NCBI RefSeq assembly: GCF_902167145.1
Contig: NC_050098.1
Span: 117,156,207-117,220,206 of the forward strand
DNA: 64,000 nucleotides
Direction of reading: 5' to 3'
Origin: Zea mays
Taxonomy: Eukaryota; Streptophyta; Magnoliopsida; Poales; Poaceae
Shown here: piece after piece, positions 1 through 14,000 of the stretch
Layout of the letters: the number at the start of each line of letters is the position of its first letter
Position numbering within the stretch: position 1 is the stretch's first letter
The notes under the pieces: model-generated
What the model was told of the DNA's origin: nothing
Seen by the model: only the letters and a program-made list of their open reading frames with translations
Databases searched by the model: none
Position numbers and translations under genes: made by a program

Positions 1-1
1 T

Positions 2-2386
2 CGCCAGCGGGCCTAGGACGCCGCCCGTGCCCTTGAGCAGGAACAAGCGGTTGTCGACGCCATCGAGCGCCAGTACGCCGAGACCTACCGTCGTCTCGCT
101 GGCAAGGGCGTGTCGGATGGTTCTCCCATGTCCGCTCGTCACGACGCCGACACTTTCGAGCCCGCACCTGTCCCAGCCTCGACCCTTTGCATGTCTCTTC
201 ACGCCCAGGTGGCGGCCCTCACCAGCATCCGGGCAACCGTCACCAACATTCTCGCGCCGGACTCCACTCAGTACCCTCGGTGGCGCGACCAGGTCCTACA
301 GACCCTCCGCCGCTACGCCCTCGCCGACCACGTCCTACCCGCGGTCGCTGCACCAACGGAGGATTGGCTCCTGATGGATGAAGTGGTGCTCTCTTGGATC
401 CATGGCACCCTCACGGCCGAGCTTGAAAACATCGTTCGAGTGCCGGACGATACTGCTCACCGTATCTGGGGTGCACTTGAGGCTCAGTTCCTCGGCAACC
501 GCCAGACTCGGATTCTGTACCTAGAGACCGCCTTCCGCCAGCTTGTTTAGGGCGATCTCTCTGTGGACGAGTACTACCGTCAGATGAAGACGATGGCGGA
601 CACTCTCCGCACCCTCGGGGCCCCCATGACCGATGAGAGCCTCGTGCTCAACCTCCTCCGTGGTCTGAGTCCTCGCTTCGATCGCATGGCGCCCATCCTC
701 ACCCGCATGAATCCGTTTCCCACCTTTGCGGAGGCCAAGAACGATCTGCTTCTCGAGGAGCTTCGCCTCTCCGCCGCTGCAACCACCGCTCCCACCACGA
801 CACTCTACAGCGCACCTCGGGCTGCCCCCTCCGGGGGGGGGGGGTTCCTCCTCACCGCACTCCGGCTCCGCTGCCCTCTGGAGCTCTGCGACAGACTGCT
901 AGCTTCGGGGGGCTCGCGGTCGCAAGGGCGGACGCATTGGCGGTGGACCGTCGGGCGGCCGTGGTGGCTCTCAGTGGCCATCCTTCTACAAATCGTGGAC
1001 TGGCACCATTCACATGTGGCCCGAGCCGTCCGCGGGTGCCTCGGCCCCTCACCCCACCGCCTCTCAGCAGGTCTTCTTTGCTGCTGCACCCCCGGCGGCA
1101 CCCTCGGCTCCTCCCCAGCCTCAGCAAGGTCTACTACCACTCCTGGGGTCTCCGGCCCAGCCCATGTGGGGCCCTGGACTAACGGGTGGGACACGCAGTC
1201 CCTCGCCAGCTCCTTCTCCACGATGACGTTGGCCCCGCCCACCTCGGTCTCTGATTGGGTGGCGGATTCCAGTGCCTCCTACCACACCACCCCGGACGCA
1301 TGTATTCTGTCTTCCACCTCCCCCACCCACCCCTCTCTTCCCTCTTCCATCATTGTCGGAAACGGGTCCGCCCTTCCCGTCACCTCAGTAGGTGACGCGG
1401 TCCTTCCCGGTCCTTTCCGTTTAACCAACGTCCTTGTTGCCCCCCACATCATTCAAAATCTTCTTTCCGTCCGTCAGTTCACTACTAACAACTCTTGTTC
1501 CATGGAGTTTGACCCGTTTGGTCTTTCTGTGAAGGATCTTGCCACCAGGACCCTTCTCGCTCGGTGTGACAGCCTCGGGCCCCTCTACACGCTTCGCCTG
1601 CCTGCTCCCACTACTTCGACCTCTGCCCCACATGTTCTTGCAGCGGTCGCCTCTTCTGCGATTTGGCATCGTCGTCTCGGCCACCCCGGGTGTGATGTGA
1701 TGTCCAAGCTCTCCAGTAGTACTTCTGTTTCTGGTTGTAGGGGATCTTTTGAGCACCTCTGTCATGCTTGTCAGTTAGGTCGCCATGTTAGGCTCCCATT
1801 CCCCACCTCCTCTAGAGCAACAGACATTTTTGATCTGATACACTGTGATGTATGGACATCCCCTGTAATCAGTATTTCTGGCTATAAGTATTATTTACTC
1901 ATTCTCGATGACTTCTCGCATTATTTGTGGACTTTTCCTTTACGTCAGAAGTCGGACACTTTTCCCACCCTGTCTCACTTCTTCGCCTGGGTCTCTACTC
2001 AGTTCGGTCGCACCATCCGGAGCATCCAGTGTGACAACGGGCGCGAGTTCTATAACAATGCGTCTCGTGACTTCTTCCTCTCTCGCGGCATCCACCTCCG
2101 CATGTCATGCCCCTACACGTCTCCTTAAAACGGTAGGGTTGAACGTATGATTCGCACGACGAACGATGTCGTGCGCTCTCTACTCTTTCAGGCTTCCCTT
2201 CCTGCTCACTACTGGGCTGAGGCCCTCGCCACTGCCACCTACCTCCTCAACCGTCTTCCCACCAAGGCGGTTGCCCACCCCACTCCTTACTTCGCTCTTT
2301 TCGGCATCCACCCCTCCTATAACCATCTTCTGTTTTCGGGTGCGCTTGCTACCCTAATCTCGCCTCCACTGCTCCTCATAAGCTAG
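2..2386 (+). pseudogene. copia gag-protease-integrase remnant
   Basis: One frame carries gag of the UBN2/Retrotran_gag type (WRDQVLQTLRRYAL near 270-330, ARALEQE near 20-45). It is interrupted by TAG at 14-16 and 548-550. A G-run at about 833-842 shifts the frame and a second change near 1170 restores it. The protease motif near 1258-1290 reads WVADSSASYH, so the usual D-S-G is D-S-S and the enzyme is probably dead. The GAG-pre-integrase Zn motif (HRRLGH...CHACQLG) lies at about 1660-1790. Integrase follows with catalytic Asp in HCDVW and QCDNGREF. TAA at 2126-2128 precedes NGRVERM, which holds the catalytic Glu. The frame is lost again after about 2350. No retropositional activity is expected. 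Confidence 0.88.
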
Positions 2387-2389
2387 CCC

Positions 2390-4174
2390 CCCGCTCCACT
2401 CGTTGTGTCTTCCTCGGATACTCCCCCAAGCATAAGGGGTATCGATGTCTCGACCTCACCTCCCACAGAGTCCTCATGTCTCGTCACGTCGTTTTCGACG
2501 AGTCGGATTTCCCCTTTTCCTCCTCTTCCGCTGCCTCTCTCACTGAGCTCGACGTGTTCCTCGACCTCGACTCTGTGTCCCCCACAGTCGTGCCCCCCTT
2601 CCTTGCAGGTCCGTCTGCTCCGCCTCGCGCGCGTCCCGCTTGCGACGCCCTCCCCCGCACAACCACGTGCGGCCTCGACGCCTCCTGAGTCGCCCTGCGT
2701 GGCCCCACCGGCGCCGCCCTCCCTCGCACAGCCACGTGCGGCCTTGGCTGTCCCCTCCGTCGCCTCGTGTGGCCCCGCCGTCTCCCGCACAGCCCCGTGC
2801 GGCTCCGGGGCTTCACCCAGCGCCTCGGGGTCGACTACGACGAGACCTTCAGTCCGGTGGTCAAGCCTGCCACCGTTCGGACTGTTCTGGCTCTGGCTCT
2901 GTCCAGGGACTTGTCGGTCCACCAACTCGACGTGAAGAACGCCTTCCTCCACGGCACCCTGACGGAGACGGTCTACTGCACTCAGCCCGTTGGGTTTGTC
3001 GACCCTGCACCCCGACATGGTCTGCAAGCTCAACAAGTCCCTCTACGGCCTCAAGCAGGCCCCCCGGGCTTGGTACAGTCGCTTCGCCACCTTGTGTTCG
3101 CAGGGTTTCATCGAGGCCAAGTCGGACACGTCTCTGTTCATCCTCCGTCGCGGTCCGGATACTGCGTACCTCCTCTACGTCGACGATATCGTGCTCACCG
3201 CCTCCTCCCCTGGGCTCCTGCGTCGCATCATCTCCTGCCTCCAGCAGGAGTTTGCGATGAAGGACCTTGGGGCCCTCCACCACTTCCTGGGGGTCACCGT
3301 CGAGCGCAGGCCCTAGGGCATGTTCCTTCACCAACGTCAGTACACCGTCGACCTCCTCGAGCGCGCTGGCATGGCCGAGTGCAAGCCCTGCGCGACCCCA
3401 GTGGACACACAGGGCAAGGTCTGTGCCGCAGGCCCCCCCGTCGCCGATCCGACCGGCTACCACAGCCTTGCTGGGGCCCTGCAGTACCTCATCTTCACCC
3501 TGCTCGACATCGCTTACTCCGTCCAGCAAGTGTGCCTTCACATGCACGACCCTCGGGAGCCGCACCTCACCGCGATGAAGCGCGTCCTGCGGTACTTGTG
3601 TGGCACCATCGACTTCGGGCTCCTTCTCCACCGATCCTCGACCACGGAGCTTCGCGTCTACACCGATGCTGACTGGGCGGGCTGTCCAGACACGCGCCGG
3701 TCCACCTCGGACTATGGCGTCTTCCTAGGGGACAACCTCGTCTCCTGGTCATTGAAGCGCCAGCCGGTCGTCTCCCGCTCCAGCGCCGAGGCCGAGTACC
3801 GCGCCGTGGCAAACGGCGTGGCTGAGGCGGCCTGGCTCCGTCAGCTGCTCCAAGAGCTCCACAGTCCGCTAGCACGGAGCACCCTCGTCTTCTGCGACAA
3901 CGTCAGCGCCGTCTACCTCTCCACCAACCCCGTCCAACACCAGCGCACGAAGCATGTCGAGATCGATCTTCACTTTGTCTGCGAGAGGGTCGCCTGTGGA
4001 GATGTTCGCGTCCTCCACGTCCCGAACGCCTCCCAGTTCGCCGACGTCTTCACCAAGGGGCTTCCGATGACCGTGTTTGCGGAGTTTCGGTCCAATCTCA
4101 ACATCTGCAGTGGCTATTATGGGCCGTATGTTTGCTGGCCCATTAGGGTTCCATATTTGTACCCGTTACTGTAG
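2390..4174 (+). pseudogene. copia reverse transcriptase-RNase H remnant
   Basis: The 3' half of copia pol. The integrase C-terminal/hinge segment (VFLGYSPKHKGYRCLD, near 2407-2455) is followed by a Pro-rich stretch. The RT N-terminus is missing: sequence resumes at [19 protein letters not shown] near 2803-2865. The frame shifts near 3000; then come [14 protein letters not shown] (about 3030) and the RT active site [10 protein letters not shown] (about 3177-3207). TAG at 3314-3316 interrupts the frame. RNase H follows with TDADWAG (about 3663), SSAEAEYRA (about 3780) and RTKHVEIDLHF (about 3945). The frame stays open from 3320 to 4174. The missing RT segment plus stops and shifts make it non-functional. 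Confidence 0.88.
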
Positions 4175-4184
4175 CTAGGGTTTC

Positions 4185-5083
4185 CCAATTCAGTCCTCCA
4201 ACAGTTTTCTGTTGTGTAAATTTGGTCAAACTCAACATGATTTGGTTTAGGACAAGATAGAATGACTTTAGGGATGAAAGGAATAGTTTTTAGTTTCTCT
4301 GCAAGGATATAGCTGTTAACTAGAGAAGGTGTGTGAACATGACCAGTTTGGTTAAGTTTCACAAAGGTTCCGCTGTTCGCATGTTTTCTTTGAACTACAA
4401 ATTCTGAAGGTTGACTATCCATTTGAGAAGTGATTGAACAGCTTATGTTGAAAAGGAACTAGTCCTGAGCACAGGTAACCTTGTGAGTTGCTGGATTGTT
4501 GAATAGTCTCATTTGGTATATCACAAAGACACAAACTGCATCTGTCAACAGTTGAACTCACTGGCAGTTGGTCAATTAAGCTGTAATTGGTGTTCTGCCT
4601 GCTCATTGACGTCATCATGATATGCATTTTGCCATCAAATTGTAATTTTACCATTTATAGTCATGGAGAAATACCATTATAATAATAAAAGTAGCATTTC
4701 CCCTACTGGTATCCATTTCTGTTGACATGTTTCCTATGTGAATATTTTTTTTGGTTTACCGAAGCCAAAGTTATTTTTCTTGGAGTCTTGAGCATACTGT
4801 ATTCTGTTTCCTTTTCAGTTTCTGTTTACAAAGTTCTTTTTCATATTGCCTTAGTTCTTGCATACTGAAGAACAAAAAGGAAAAAGTACTGTTCTTTGTC
4901 CTACTTTTATATTTAAGTACGCATGGAATAAGCCAATCGGGGACATGAGCAGTTATGCATATACTTTTGTTGTTATTTTTTTTGTTTCTTACCTCTTTTT
5001 AAATTTGGTATTTTAATTTGCTTTAAGTTTTTATGCTTATATAGTTTATTCATCATATTTTGAGATCTATCAGGTGTTTTCAG
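4185..5083. other. host intron sequence upstream of the first visible MATH exon
   Basis: AT-rich, T-rich sequence without a convincing coding region on either strand. It ends in a polypyrimidine tract and an AG acceptor at 5082-5083. I read it as the remaining part of the intron that received the copia element. The preceding MATH exon of this family, ending in a Gly-Gly-Tyr-Lys-Trp-like motif, was looked for here and not found, so it should lie left of the window. Confidence 0.6.
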
Positions 5084-8000
5084 GTATATCTTAATTTACC
5101 CACAAGGATGTGATGTATGCAATCACCTCTCACTCTTTCTTTGTGTTGCCAACCATGATAAGCTACTCCCAGGTAGACGCATAATTTGATGCATTGTATT
5201 TGACTCACTTCAGTTTGTGATTCCTCTATATATCTTCAATATGATTTACTTTTATTCAGGATGGAGTCACTTTGCGCAATTTACAATAGCTGTAATTAAT
5301 AGAGACCCTAAGAAATCTAAGTATTCTGGTGAGTTCAACGAACTATCTTGCTTCCTAGTGCCTAGAGTTAAAAAAGTAAGCTTTTGCTTGCCTCCTGCAA
5401 CTGTAGTTTATGGATAGCATTTCAGATACACTGCATCGGTTTTGGAAGAAAGAGCATGATTGGGGGTGGAAAAAGTTTATGGAACTGTCAAAATTACATG
5501 ATGGCTTTATTGTTGAGGATGTTCTTACCATCAAAGCCCAAGTTCAAGTTATCAGGTATCTGTTTTCTTTGCGTCTTACATTCAACATGAGCACCAATTA
5601 TTTTCAAGTAGCAAGTATTTGTTTACTTTGCATAACCATGCTGCTTCTGCATTCTAATATTTGAGGGAGAAGACAGACCGTCCATTTCGTTGCCTTGATG
5701 GCCATTACCGAAGGGAACTAATTAGGGTGTATCTATCAAATGTTGAACAAGTTTGCCGGCGCTTTATTGATGAAAGAAGAAGCAAGCTTAGCAGGTTGAT
5801 TGAGGATAAACTGGGGTGGTCCAGGTTAGATAAACTTCTGAACGGCATGTTAGTGTTTTATGACCAGTCTCATTTCCAAGCCTTTTTTTATTTGTGTTTT
5901 TTGGCGTATTGCAGTTTCAGTGGATTCTGGCTAGCAATGGATCCAAGTGTGCGTCGACACATGACAAGGGAAAAGACTGAAACTATATTGAAAGTTATAG
6001 TGAAACAATTCTTTATAGAGAAAGAAGTTACATCAACCTTGGTAATTGACTCTCTATATAGTGGACTTAAGGCACTTGAATACCAGAGCAAGAACAAAAA
6101 GGCGATACCTAAACTAACAGAGACAGATGCTCGGAGCACTCCAATGGTACTTATTGATCAGGACATGTTTGTTTTGGCTGATGATGTAATATTTCTGCTT
6201 GAAAGAGCTGCATTGGACACACTGCCACACCAACATTTGCCCACAAAAGATGATAAAAGTTCGCAAAACCGCACAAAGGTAGGCACGTTTCCTTGACCCC
6301 TTACACATTGGTTTATAAGGTATTAAGGTTAATGGCCATCCTAGGTGTTTCCAACTTGTAAGCGGTGGACTAGAACAGCTATTTACTGATGTACCCTTTT
6401 ACATGTTCAATATCAAAATTGAAAGCATTTTTATCACGGTGTGCATTTTATGTTGTGCAGACTGCAAAGGCCCACAGTTTTTCAGATGTTGTTCAAATTA
6501 AATTGAAATTTACTTTCAAAAAAATGAACTTAACATTCCCACACCTTTCAGCCCTGGCATGTATCTGCGTTTACTGATCGAGTTACTGCTGCTGTTGTTG
6601 TGTGTGTTTTCCTGCTTTCTTTTTGTATTGGTGTTTTCTTCTGCCTATTCAAGGAAAAAAACACTACTATGCAGTATTGCTCTGAAATGGGGCCATGACT
6701 TGGGAAATCGTCTATGATTTGTATCTTAACGAGTTATGAACTGAAAAAGAAGAGTACACGTAATCTCCATTTCCTTATCCAATTTATCTCTCCATGAATT
6801 TTATCCTACTGACATGGAGCCCTAACAGATGCTCTTGTTATAGGATGGCAACTCAGGTCAGGAGTTCAGCAAAGATTCTATTGAGCGTGATGATAGACGA
6901 CTTATAGAGCTAGGCTGGAAGACATTGGAGCTTTTTTCCTTAGCTCATATATTCAGGTGATCGAAATTTTCTAGATGATTGTTCCAATATTTGGTCCACA
7001 AATACATACTCAGGTCATAAATTAATGTCAACAATATAAATTGTTGATTCTTAGCGATGCATGATTTGTTTGAGATGCCTTTTTTCTGATTGTTGGGGCG
7101 AAGGCGAACACGGCACCCATCGCTCGTCGACTTCGTCCTCGCCATGCGCAGGCGAAGGCTGAATCCACAACCCGCTAGAACAGGCCAAGGGCGCTAACCG
7201 GACAGAGGCCTGTTTGACCCCCTTCGCTCACACGAGACAAGACGAAGGCCCTGCCGAAGTCTACGGGACCACACGCCCTCACACCGAGGGAGGCCCATGT
7301 GCGATTCGGCCCATAGAGTTGGGCCCTGTGTGGACATATGTGATTAGGGCCGTGTCTGTAATAAAGTTTACTGTAATGACTGTCAGTAACCTCCCCTCGT
7401 GAGAATATTCTGGGGATAAACCAGGTACTCGAGGGTCTAAATATCTTTGACAGGGGCAAGCGGCCTCTCGAGTACCTATAAATACCCCCGTACTGTGCCC
7501 AGGCACAGGCAGATTAACGAAGCTTTTGGTATACTGTGTTAAGCCTTGCAAACTCTCTCCCTACTTTCCCGTTGGATACTTGGATCGATCTGTCTTGGAG
7601 GGTAGGTTCCAACATTTGGCGCCCACCATTCGTGCGACGAAAAAACAACCCGCGATGGCCCCCAAGAGAACAACTTCGAAGGCTGCCGTATCCATTAAGG
7701 ACGCGGCGAAGGCAGCACTACTGGCGGAGAAGAAGGGCAAGGCCCTCGCGGACACCACCCCCCAAGAGGCCTTCGAAGATGACGCTGTCAACAACGAGAC
7801 AACGCCAGGACCATCCCACCCCCGACGGCACTGTACGCACATGCAGTTCCGAGGGTGCACCACAAGCACCGCCACCAGGCTTCGCTCCGCCAGAGGGCGA
7901 TCGAAGCCAAGCGCCAACGAGTCACCATGCAAGTCAAGGTGCGTCAGATGATACAAGATGAGGAGCAGAGAGCTCGAGAGCTAGAGCAAGAGATCGCGCT

Positions 8001-11000
8001 CATACAAGGCGAAGGCCAATACAACTTGCAGCGCGGACCCCTCGCACCGCCAGCGCCTCTCCAGCAGTACATCCAAGCCGGAGACCCATTCCAACCACAG
8101 TGCGATTCCTTCATTCCACCAGCCGCCGCTTTCCAGGGGATCAACTATCTCGACGAGCGAAGTCCCCTGGCTCCGCAACTCCAGGCATCGCCCTGGCCCG
8201 CCAACTTCAGGGCCGACACCTACCCCAAATACAACGGCAGCACCGACCCAGCTCAGTACATCATGAGCTACTAGGTAGCCATCGCATCGTCCGGAGGGGA
8301 CGATGCCACTATGGCCAAGTCCTTCATCATCGCACTCGAAGGCCTGGCCTTGACTTGGTACACCAGGTTACCGCCACTGTCCATCGAGTCCTAGAAAGGG
8401 CTTCGCGACAAGTTCCTGCTCAACTTTCAAGGGTACCGACCCGATACAGACGCCCTGGCCGAGTTATCCCTCTGCAAGCAGCAGGAAAAGGAAACCCTTC
8501 GCGAGTACTACAGAAAATTCCTGACGCTCAAATCGCAACTGCCATCAGTTGACGACCACATAGCGATCCACTACGCCATCAGTGGTCTCTGGGCAGGCGT
8601 CCTGTATAGTCATTGCATCAGGGACCCACCCAAGAATCTACAGGAGCTATACCAACTATTTGAGAAGTATGCCAGGTCTGAGGAGCTCCATCAACGCAAG
8701 GTTGAATCTCAGAGGAAGCCCAAGGACCCTCCGCAGTCCAGCAGAACCTGGACCAGGCCGGCGCAGCCAGACTTCGGTCGGGACAATCGCAATCATCAGC
8801 AGGTGCACACCATAGCCAATCAGCACCCAGTTGGAGAGCCCATCCATCGTCAGGAATACCCCCAAGGCCGCGACAACGGCGCAAGAGGAAGAGGCCGCGT
8901 ACGGACACATCAGCTGCGCAGATTCTATTGCTTGTTTCACGGCGAAGACTGCGCGCACGCAACAAGGGACTATCCTGAGACCAAGGCCACCAGGGACAGA
9001 ATGTCTAGAACACAACCAGCCGACAACTAGAGGGTCGTCGCGCACACTTACCATCACCAACAACCCTACCACAACGAACAAATCCAGCACCCATCCAACC
9101 ATGCTTACCAGCACCATCAAGAGGTGCAGGTTCTACCACCACCGCCTCCGCACCATCCAAATCCTCCGCACCACAACCACCCACCGCAAGCACCCAAACA
9201 AGAAGACTTCGCTGAGCCACCATATCGTGGAGTCATCCACATGATCACTGGGGGATCAAGCGTGGATTTCGACACAAAGCGGCAGAAAAGGGACCACTAT
9301 CGAAGTGTGAACCATGTCGCTCTTACTGGCCCAGTGGTGCAAACAAAGTGGTCCCATGTACCTCTCACTTTCGATGCCAGGGACGTTGACTTGCGCAGCG
9401 CTCCACACGCAGACGCCATGGTGATCAACTGCAGGGTAGCAGGCTGGGATCTACACAAAGTGCTGGTCGACAACGACAGTCAGGCTGATATCATTTTTCT
9501 GCACGCCTTTGATCGCATGGGAATCAGCCATAGCCTCCTCAAGCTTGCAGATAATCCCCTCTACGGTTTCGACGGCAAGGGCACTTTCCCCGTCGGCAAG
9601 ATAGAGCTCCCTCTGTCATTTGGTGTAGTACCCAATGCGCGAAGTGAGCAGGTCACATTCGACATTGTCGACATGGTCTACCCATACAATGCCATAATGG
9701 GGCGGGGCTCAATCAACAAATTTGAGGCGGCCATTCATGGTCTCTACCTCTGTATGAAAATCCCAGGCCCGCAAGGCGTGATCACCGTCTACGGCGACCA
9801 GCAGACAACGCACAACATCGAAAGGGACTTCGTTCCAGGGCAGCGAAACGTACACTGCCTCACGGCAAAGCGCGAAGGCTTCGAAAGCAATCGCCCGGTC
9901 GTAGACGAAAAAGTCAAAGCGCAGCTCCAAAGCAACGACGGGACGAAGGCGGTACCCCTCGACCCAACAACGCCGAAGCAAACGGTAGTAATCAGCGAAG
10001 ACCTGACATCGCGAGACGAGGAAAAACTCCTTTTGTCTCTCCCGAAACAAGGATGTCTTCGCCTGGTCCGCACTCGATCTGGTCGGGGTCAGCCGCTCCA
10101 TCATCGAGCACAGCCTGGGCATCGACCCCTCGGTGCGTCCGAAAAAGCAGCGACTGTGGGAAATGCCCGATGAGAAAACTGAGGCAGTCCAACATGGCTC
10201 GCCAACGTGGTCATGGTGTAGAAGAAGAGTGGCAAATGGCGCATGTGCATCGACTTCACAAGCCTCAATAAGGCTTGCCCCAAGGACAACTTTCCCCTGC
10301 CACGAATCGACAAAATTGTCGACAGCGCAGCAGGCTGCGAAGTCATGTCCCTCCTAGATTGCTTCTCGGGCTACCACCAGATTTACATGAAAGAGGAGGA
10401 CAAGGCAAGCACAAGCTTCATTACACCATTCGACACGTACTGTTTCGTACGAATGCCCGAGGGACTCAAGAACGCCGGCTCAACCTTTTCTCGTCTCACC
10501 AAGACGGTCCTTGAAAACCAAGTAGGCCGCAACATCTTCACTTACGTAGACGACATTGTCGTCGCAAGCAAAAGCAAAGAGTACCACCTGGCCGACCTCG
10601 CAGAGACATTCGCCAACATGTGCGACGCACGACTCCGGCTCAACCCTGAGAAGTGTGTCTTCGGAGTTCGCCAGGGAAAAATACTTGGTTACCTAGTATC
10701 GCACCGAGGGATCGAGGCCAACCCAACCAAGATCCAAGCGATCATCAACATGGCACCTCCGCAGTCCACCAAAGACGTCCAACGACTGACAGGAAGATTG
10801 GCGGCCCTGAACAGATTCATCTTTAAGTCCGTTGAACGAAGCCTACCCTTCCTCAAAACATTGCGTGGTGCGAAAGACATTGTTTGGCCTTCGAGTCGCT
10901 CAAACAACACCTGTCTGACTTAGCAACTCTGACAAGTCCCGACCCTTCGCTGCCGCTATTTCTCTACATTGCGGTTTCACACTGCGCAGTCAGCGCAGCA

Positions 11001-14000
11001 TTAGTCCAAGAGCAGGACAAAGATGGCAAAAGTCAGCAATGCCCAGTGTACTACGTCTCCGAAGTCCTCACGACTTCCAAGTGCAACATGACCGAACTCG
11101 AGAAAATTTCATACGCAGTGGTCATGGCTTCGCGCAAGCAACGACACTATTTCAAGGCGTTCAAAGTACGGGTCACTTCGGACAGGGGTCTGAGAGAATT
11201 GTTCAGGAACCCGGAGGCATCCGCCAGAATTGCAAAATGGGCAGCTGAACTATCCGGGTACCACATCATCTTTGAGCCCAGAACGGCAATCAAGTCACAA
11301 GTCTTGGCGGACTTCATCGTCGACTGGACAGGACCTGTGGGGCCACAACAAGAACACTCAGAAAAAGTCTGGACCATCCACTGCGATGGCGCATGGTGCC
11401 ATGAGGGGGAGGCGTCGCGACGATTATCACATCACCCGTCGGCCTCAAGTACAGATACGCCGTGCGCCTCAGCTTTGCTCTAGAGTCCGACAGGTGCACC
11501 AACAATATAGCAGAATACGAACCCGTCATCCTGGGACTTCGCAAACTATGGGCCCTCGGCGTTACCACATGCATCATCAGAACAGACTCCAAGGTCGTCG
11601 CTGGCCAGATCGAAAAGGATTATTCAACAAAGGAACCTGTGCTCATGCAATACCTCACCGCCATCCGCAGCCTCGAAAAACAATTCAAGGGTTTCACCCT
11701 GCAGCATGTCGACCGCAACAAGAACGAAGAGGCCGATGCGTTGGCCAAGGCAGCAACCAAGGGCGAGGCCCTGCCCTCTGACGTGTTCTACCACGTCATC
11801 GGCACACCAGCCGTTCGTAACCCCGAAGGCTTGCAAATAACTCAAGACGCCGAAGGCCACCGAATCGTCAACCTCATAATGGCCGAAGACTGGCGGGCCC
11901 CAATAACACTATACCTCCAGGGCCACTACCATCCAACTGATCGCAATGAGGCCAAACGACTGAAACACAGGAGCAGGGATTTCGCAACAGTCGAGGGTCA
12001 GATGTACAAAAAGGGCATCAGCCAGCCTATGTTGAAATGCATAACTGAAACCGAAGGCCTAGAAATCCTCCGCGAAGTCCACGGCGGAACCTGCGGCTCA
12101 CACTCAGGACCCAGGGCCCTCGCAGCCAAGGTGATTCGTCAGGGATTTTACTGGCCCGCGATAATTTGCACGGCCAACCGAGTCACCAGGTCATGCGAAG
12201 CATGCCAAAAGTTCTCTCCTCGTTCAGGCAACCCTTCACAATTCACCAAGCTCATCGCCCACACATGGCCGCTTCAGCGTTGGGGGCTGGACATCGTCAG
12301 GCCACTGCCGTCGAATATTTTACCAAGTGGATTGAGGCCAGAGCAGTGTCCACGATAACAGCGAAGACCGCCCAAACATTTTTCTGGCAAAACATTGTCT
12401 GCCGCTTCGGAGTCCCGTTCGAGCTAACAGTCGACAACGACAAACAGTTCGACAACCAAGACTTCCGAGAATTCTGCAGCTCCATCGGCACAAAGCCAGT
12501 CTTCGCCTCTGTTACCACCCACAATCCAACTGCGTCGTCGAACGCGCCAACGACAAGATTTTCAGCGCCATTAAGAAAATGCTCCTTGACGACAAAAAGG
12601 GCAAATGGGCGGACCAATTATCCGAAGTCATATGGGCGCTGAATACGACATAGTGCCGAGCAACCGGGTTCACACCCTTTCGCCTGATGTATGGATCCGA
12701 AGCAATGACACCGCAAGAGTTAAAGCACCGGTCCCCCCGAACAAACAAATCAGCCGTCCCCGACGTCGACGAACCGACCTCCAGAGATCTCATCGACGGA
12801 GACCGCGTCCTCGCCCTGCAGGCCCTAAACAAGTATCAGGTCCAGACCAAGGCATGGCGTGACAACACTGTCGTCCCAAGAGAATTCAACGAAGGGGACC
12901 TAGTACTCGTGAGGACCACCAGGACAGAGTCCCGGGGCAAGCTAGAGCCGAAGTGGGAAGGGCTGTACATAGTCAAGATGAAGGCATCCCCAAGTGCTTA
13001 CAGGCTAACAACTTCATCTGGCGAAGACTTAGAACACTCATGGAACATCGATAATCTCCGAATTTTTTTTATTTAAGATCCAAGGCCCAAGCGCCTTTGT
13101 AATTCTTCAAACAATGTCATTCAGTCCCACACTCTTTTCCTCCCGGGGTGAGGTTTTTAACGAGGCGGAGCCATACCGCCAAAAAGCCCCCGCAAAAACT
13201 CCAGCAAGCATCATTACCATGAGTGTGTCGAAAAAGACCGCATCGACGGTCTTCGACATTCGACGTATAAATAGTCACCGCAAGAGGTAGCCTAGACTAC
13301 CCTCGCGTGCGACAAATCCAAGCAAAAGCCGCCTAAAAGGTGCAGCCGGATGTGCACAAGTGCGCGACACGAAGTCTTTACTATAAGACAAATCCGAGCA
13401 AAAGCCGCCTAAAGGGTGCCGCCGGATGAGCACAACAAGTGCGCGACACGAAGTCTTTACTATAAGACAAATCCGAGCAAAAGCCACCTAAAGGGTGCAG
13501 CCGGATGAGCACAACAAGTGCGCGACACAAAGTCTTTACTATAGACAAATCCGAGCAAAAGCCGCCTCAGGGTGCAGCCGGATATGCACATCAAGTGCGC
13601 GACATCACACTAAGGGTGCGAAGTCTTTACTATAAGACATCCGAGCAAAAGCCGCCTAAGGGTGCAGCCGGACATACATAAATATGCGACATCACCCTAA
13701 TGGCGCAAAGTCTACTACGATCCCCTCAAAGGTGCAAAGTTTGTACTAGCGAAGTCTGTATTATCCGGCACGGTCGAACAAAAACCACCTGAGGATGCAA
13801 CCAGGTACGCGTCATAAGCGTCCAACATCGCCGTGGAAAGCGAGGTCCCCATCCCATTTCACGTGCCACACCACCACGATTACAAATCGGGACAACCTCA
13901 CAACAAGCACAGCACGCGATGTCATCATAGTTTACATACACACAGCGAAGGGCCGCCGGCCACATTGCACAAATAATACAAATCGCATCTTGTTGCCCTC

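Larger units (their letters stand above)
1..4184 (+). mobile_element. Ty1/copia LTR retrotransposon, partial and decayed
   Basis: Copia domain order gag, protease, integrase, RT, RNase H is readable on + from the window edge to about 4174. The 5' LTR and the start of gag lie off the left edge. After RNase H comes a short stretch with GGGCC- and TAGGGTTTCC-like words that may be a truncated 3' LTR; with no second LTR in the window its end (about 4184) is an estimate. The insertion lies upstream of the first visible exon of the TRAF-like gene and in the same orientation, so it appears to sit in one of that gene's introns. The body is GC-rich, whereas the host intron that follows is AT-rich. Confidence 0.85.

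Noticed and set aside
2383..3631. Long minus-strand frames opposite copia pol
   Set aside because: Shadow frames of GC-rich codons; the + strand carries clear RT and RNase H motifs.
4117..4654. Minus-strand frames just after the copia element
   Set aside because: AT-rich intron sequence; composition and lack of motifs argue against coding.
13290..13760. Possible CRISPR-like array
   Set aside because: Repeats are long, imperfect and contiguous without unique spacers, in a plant retroelement.
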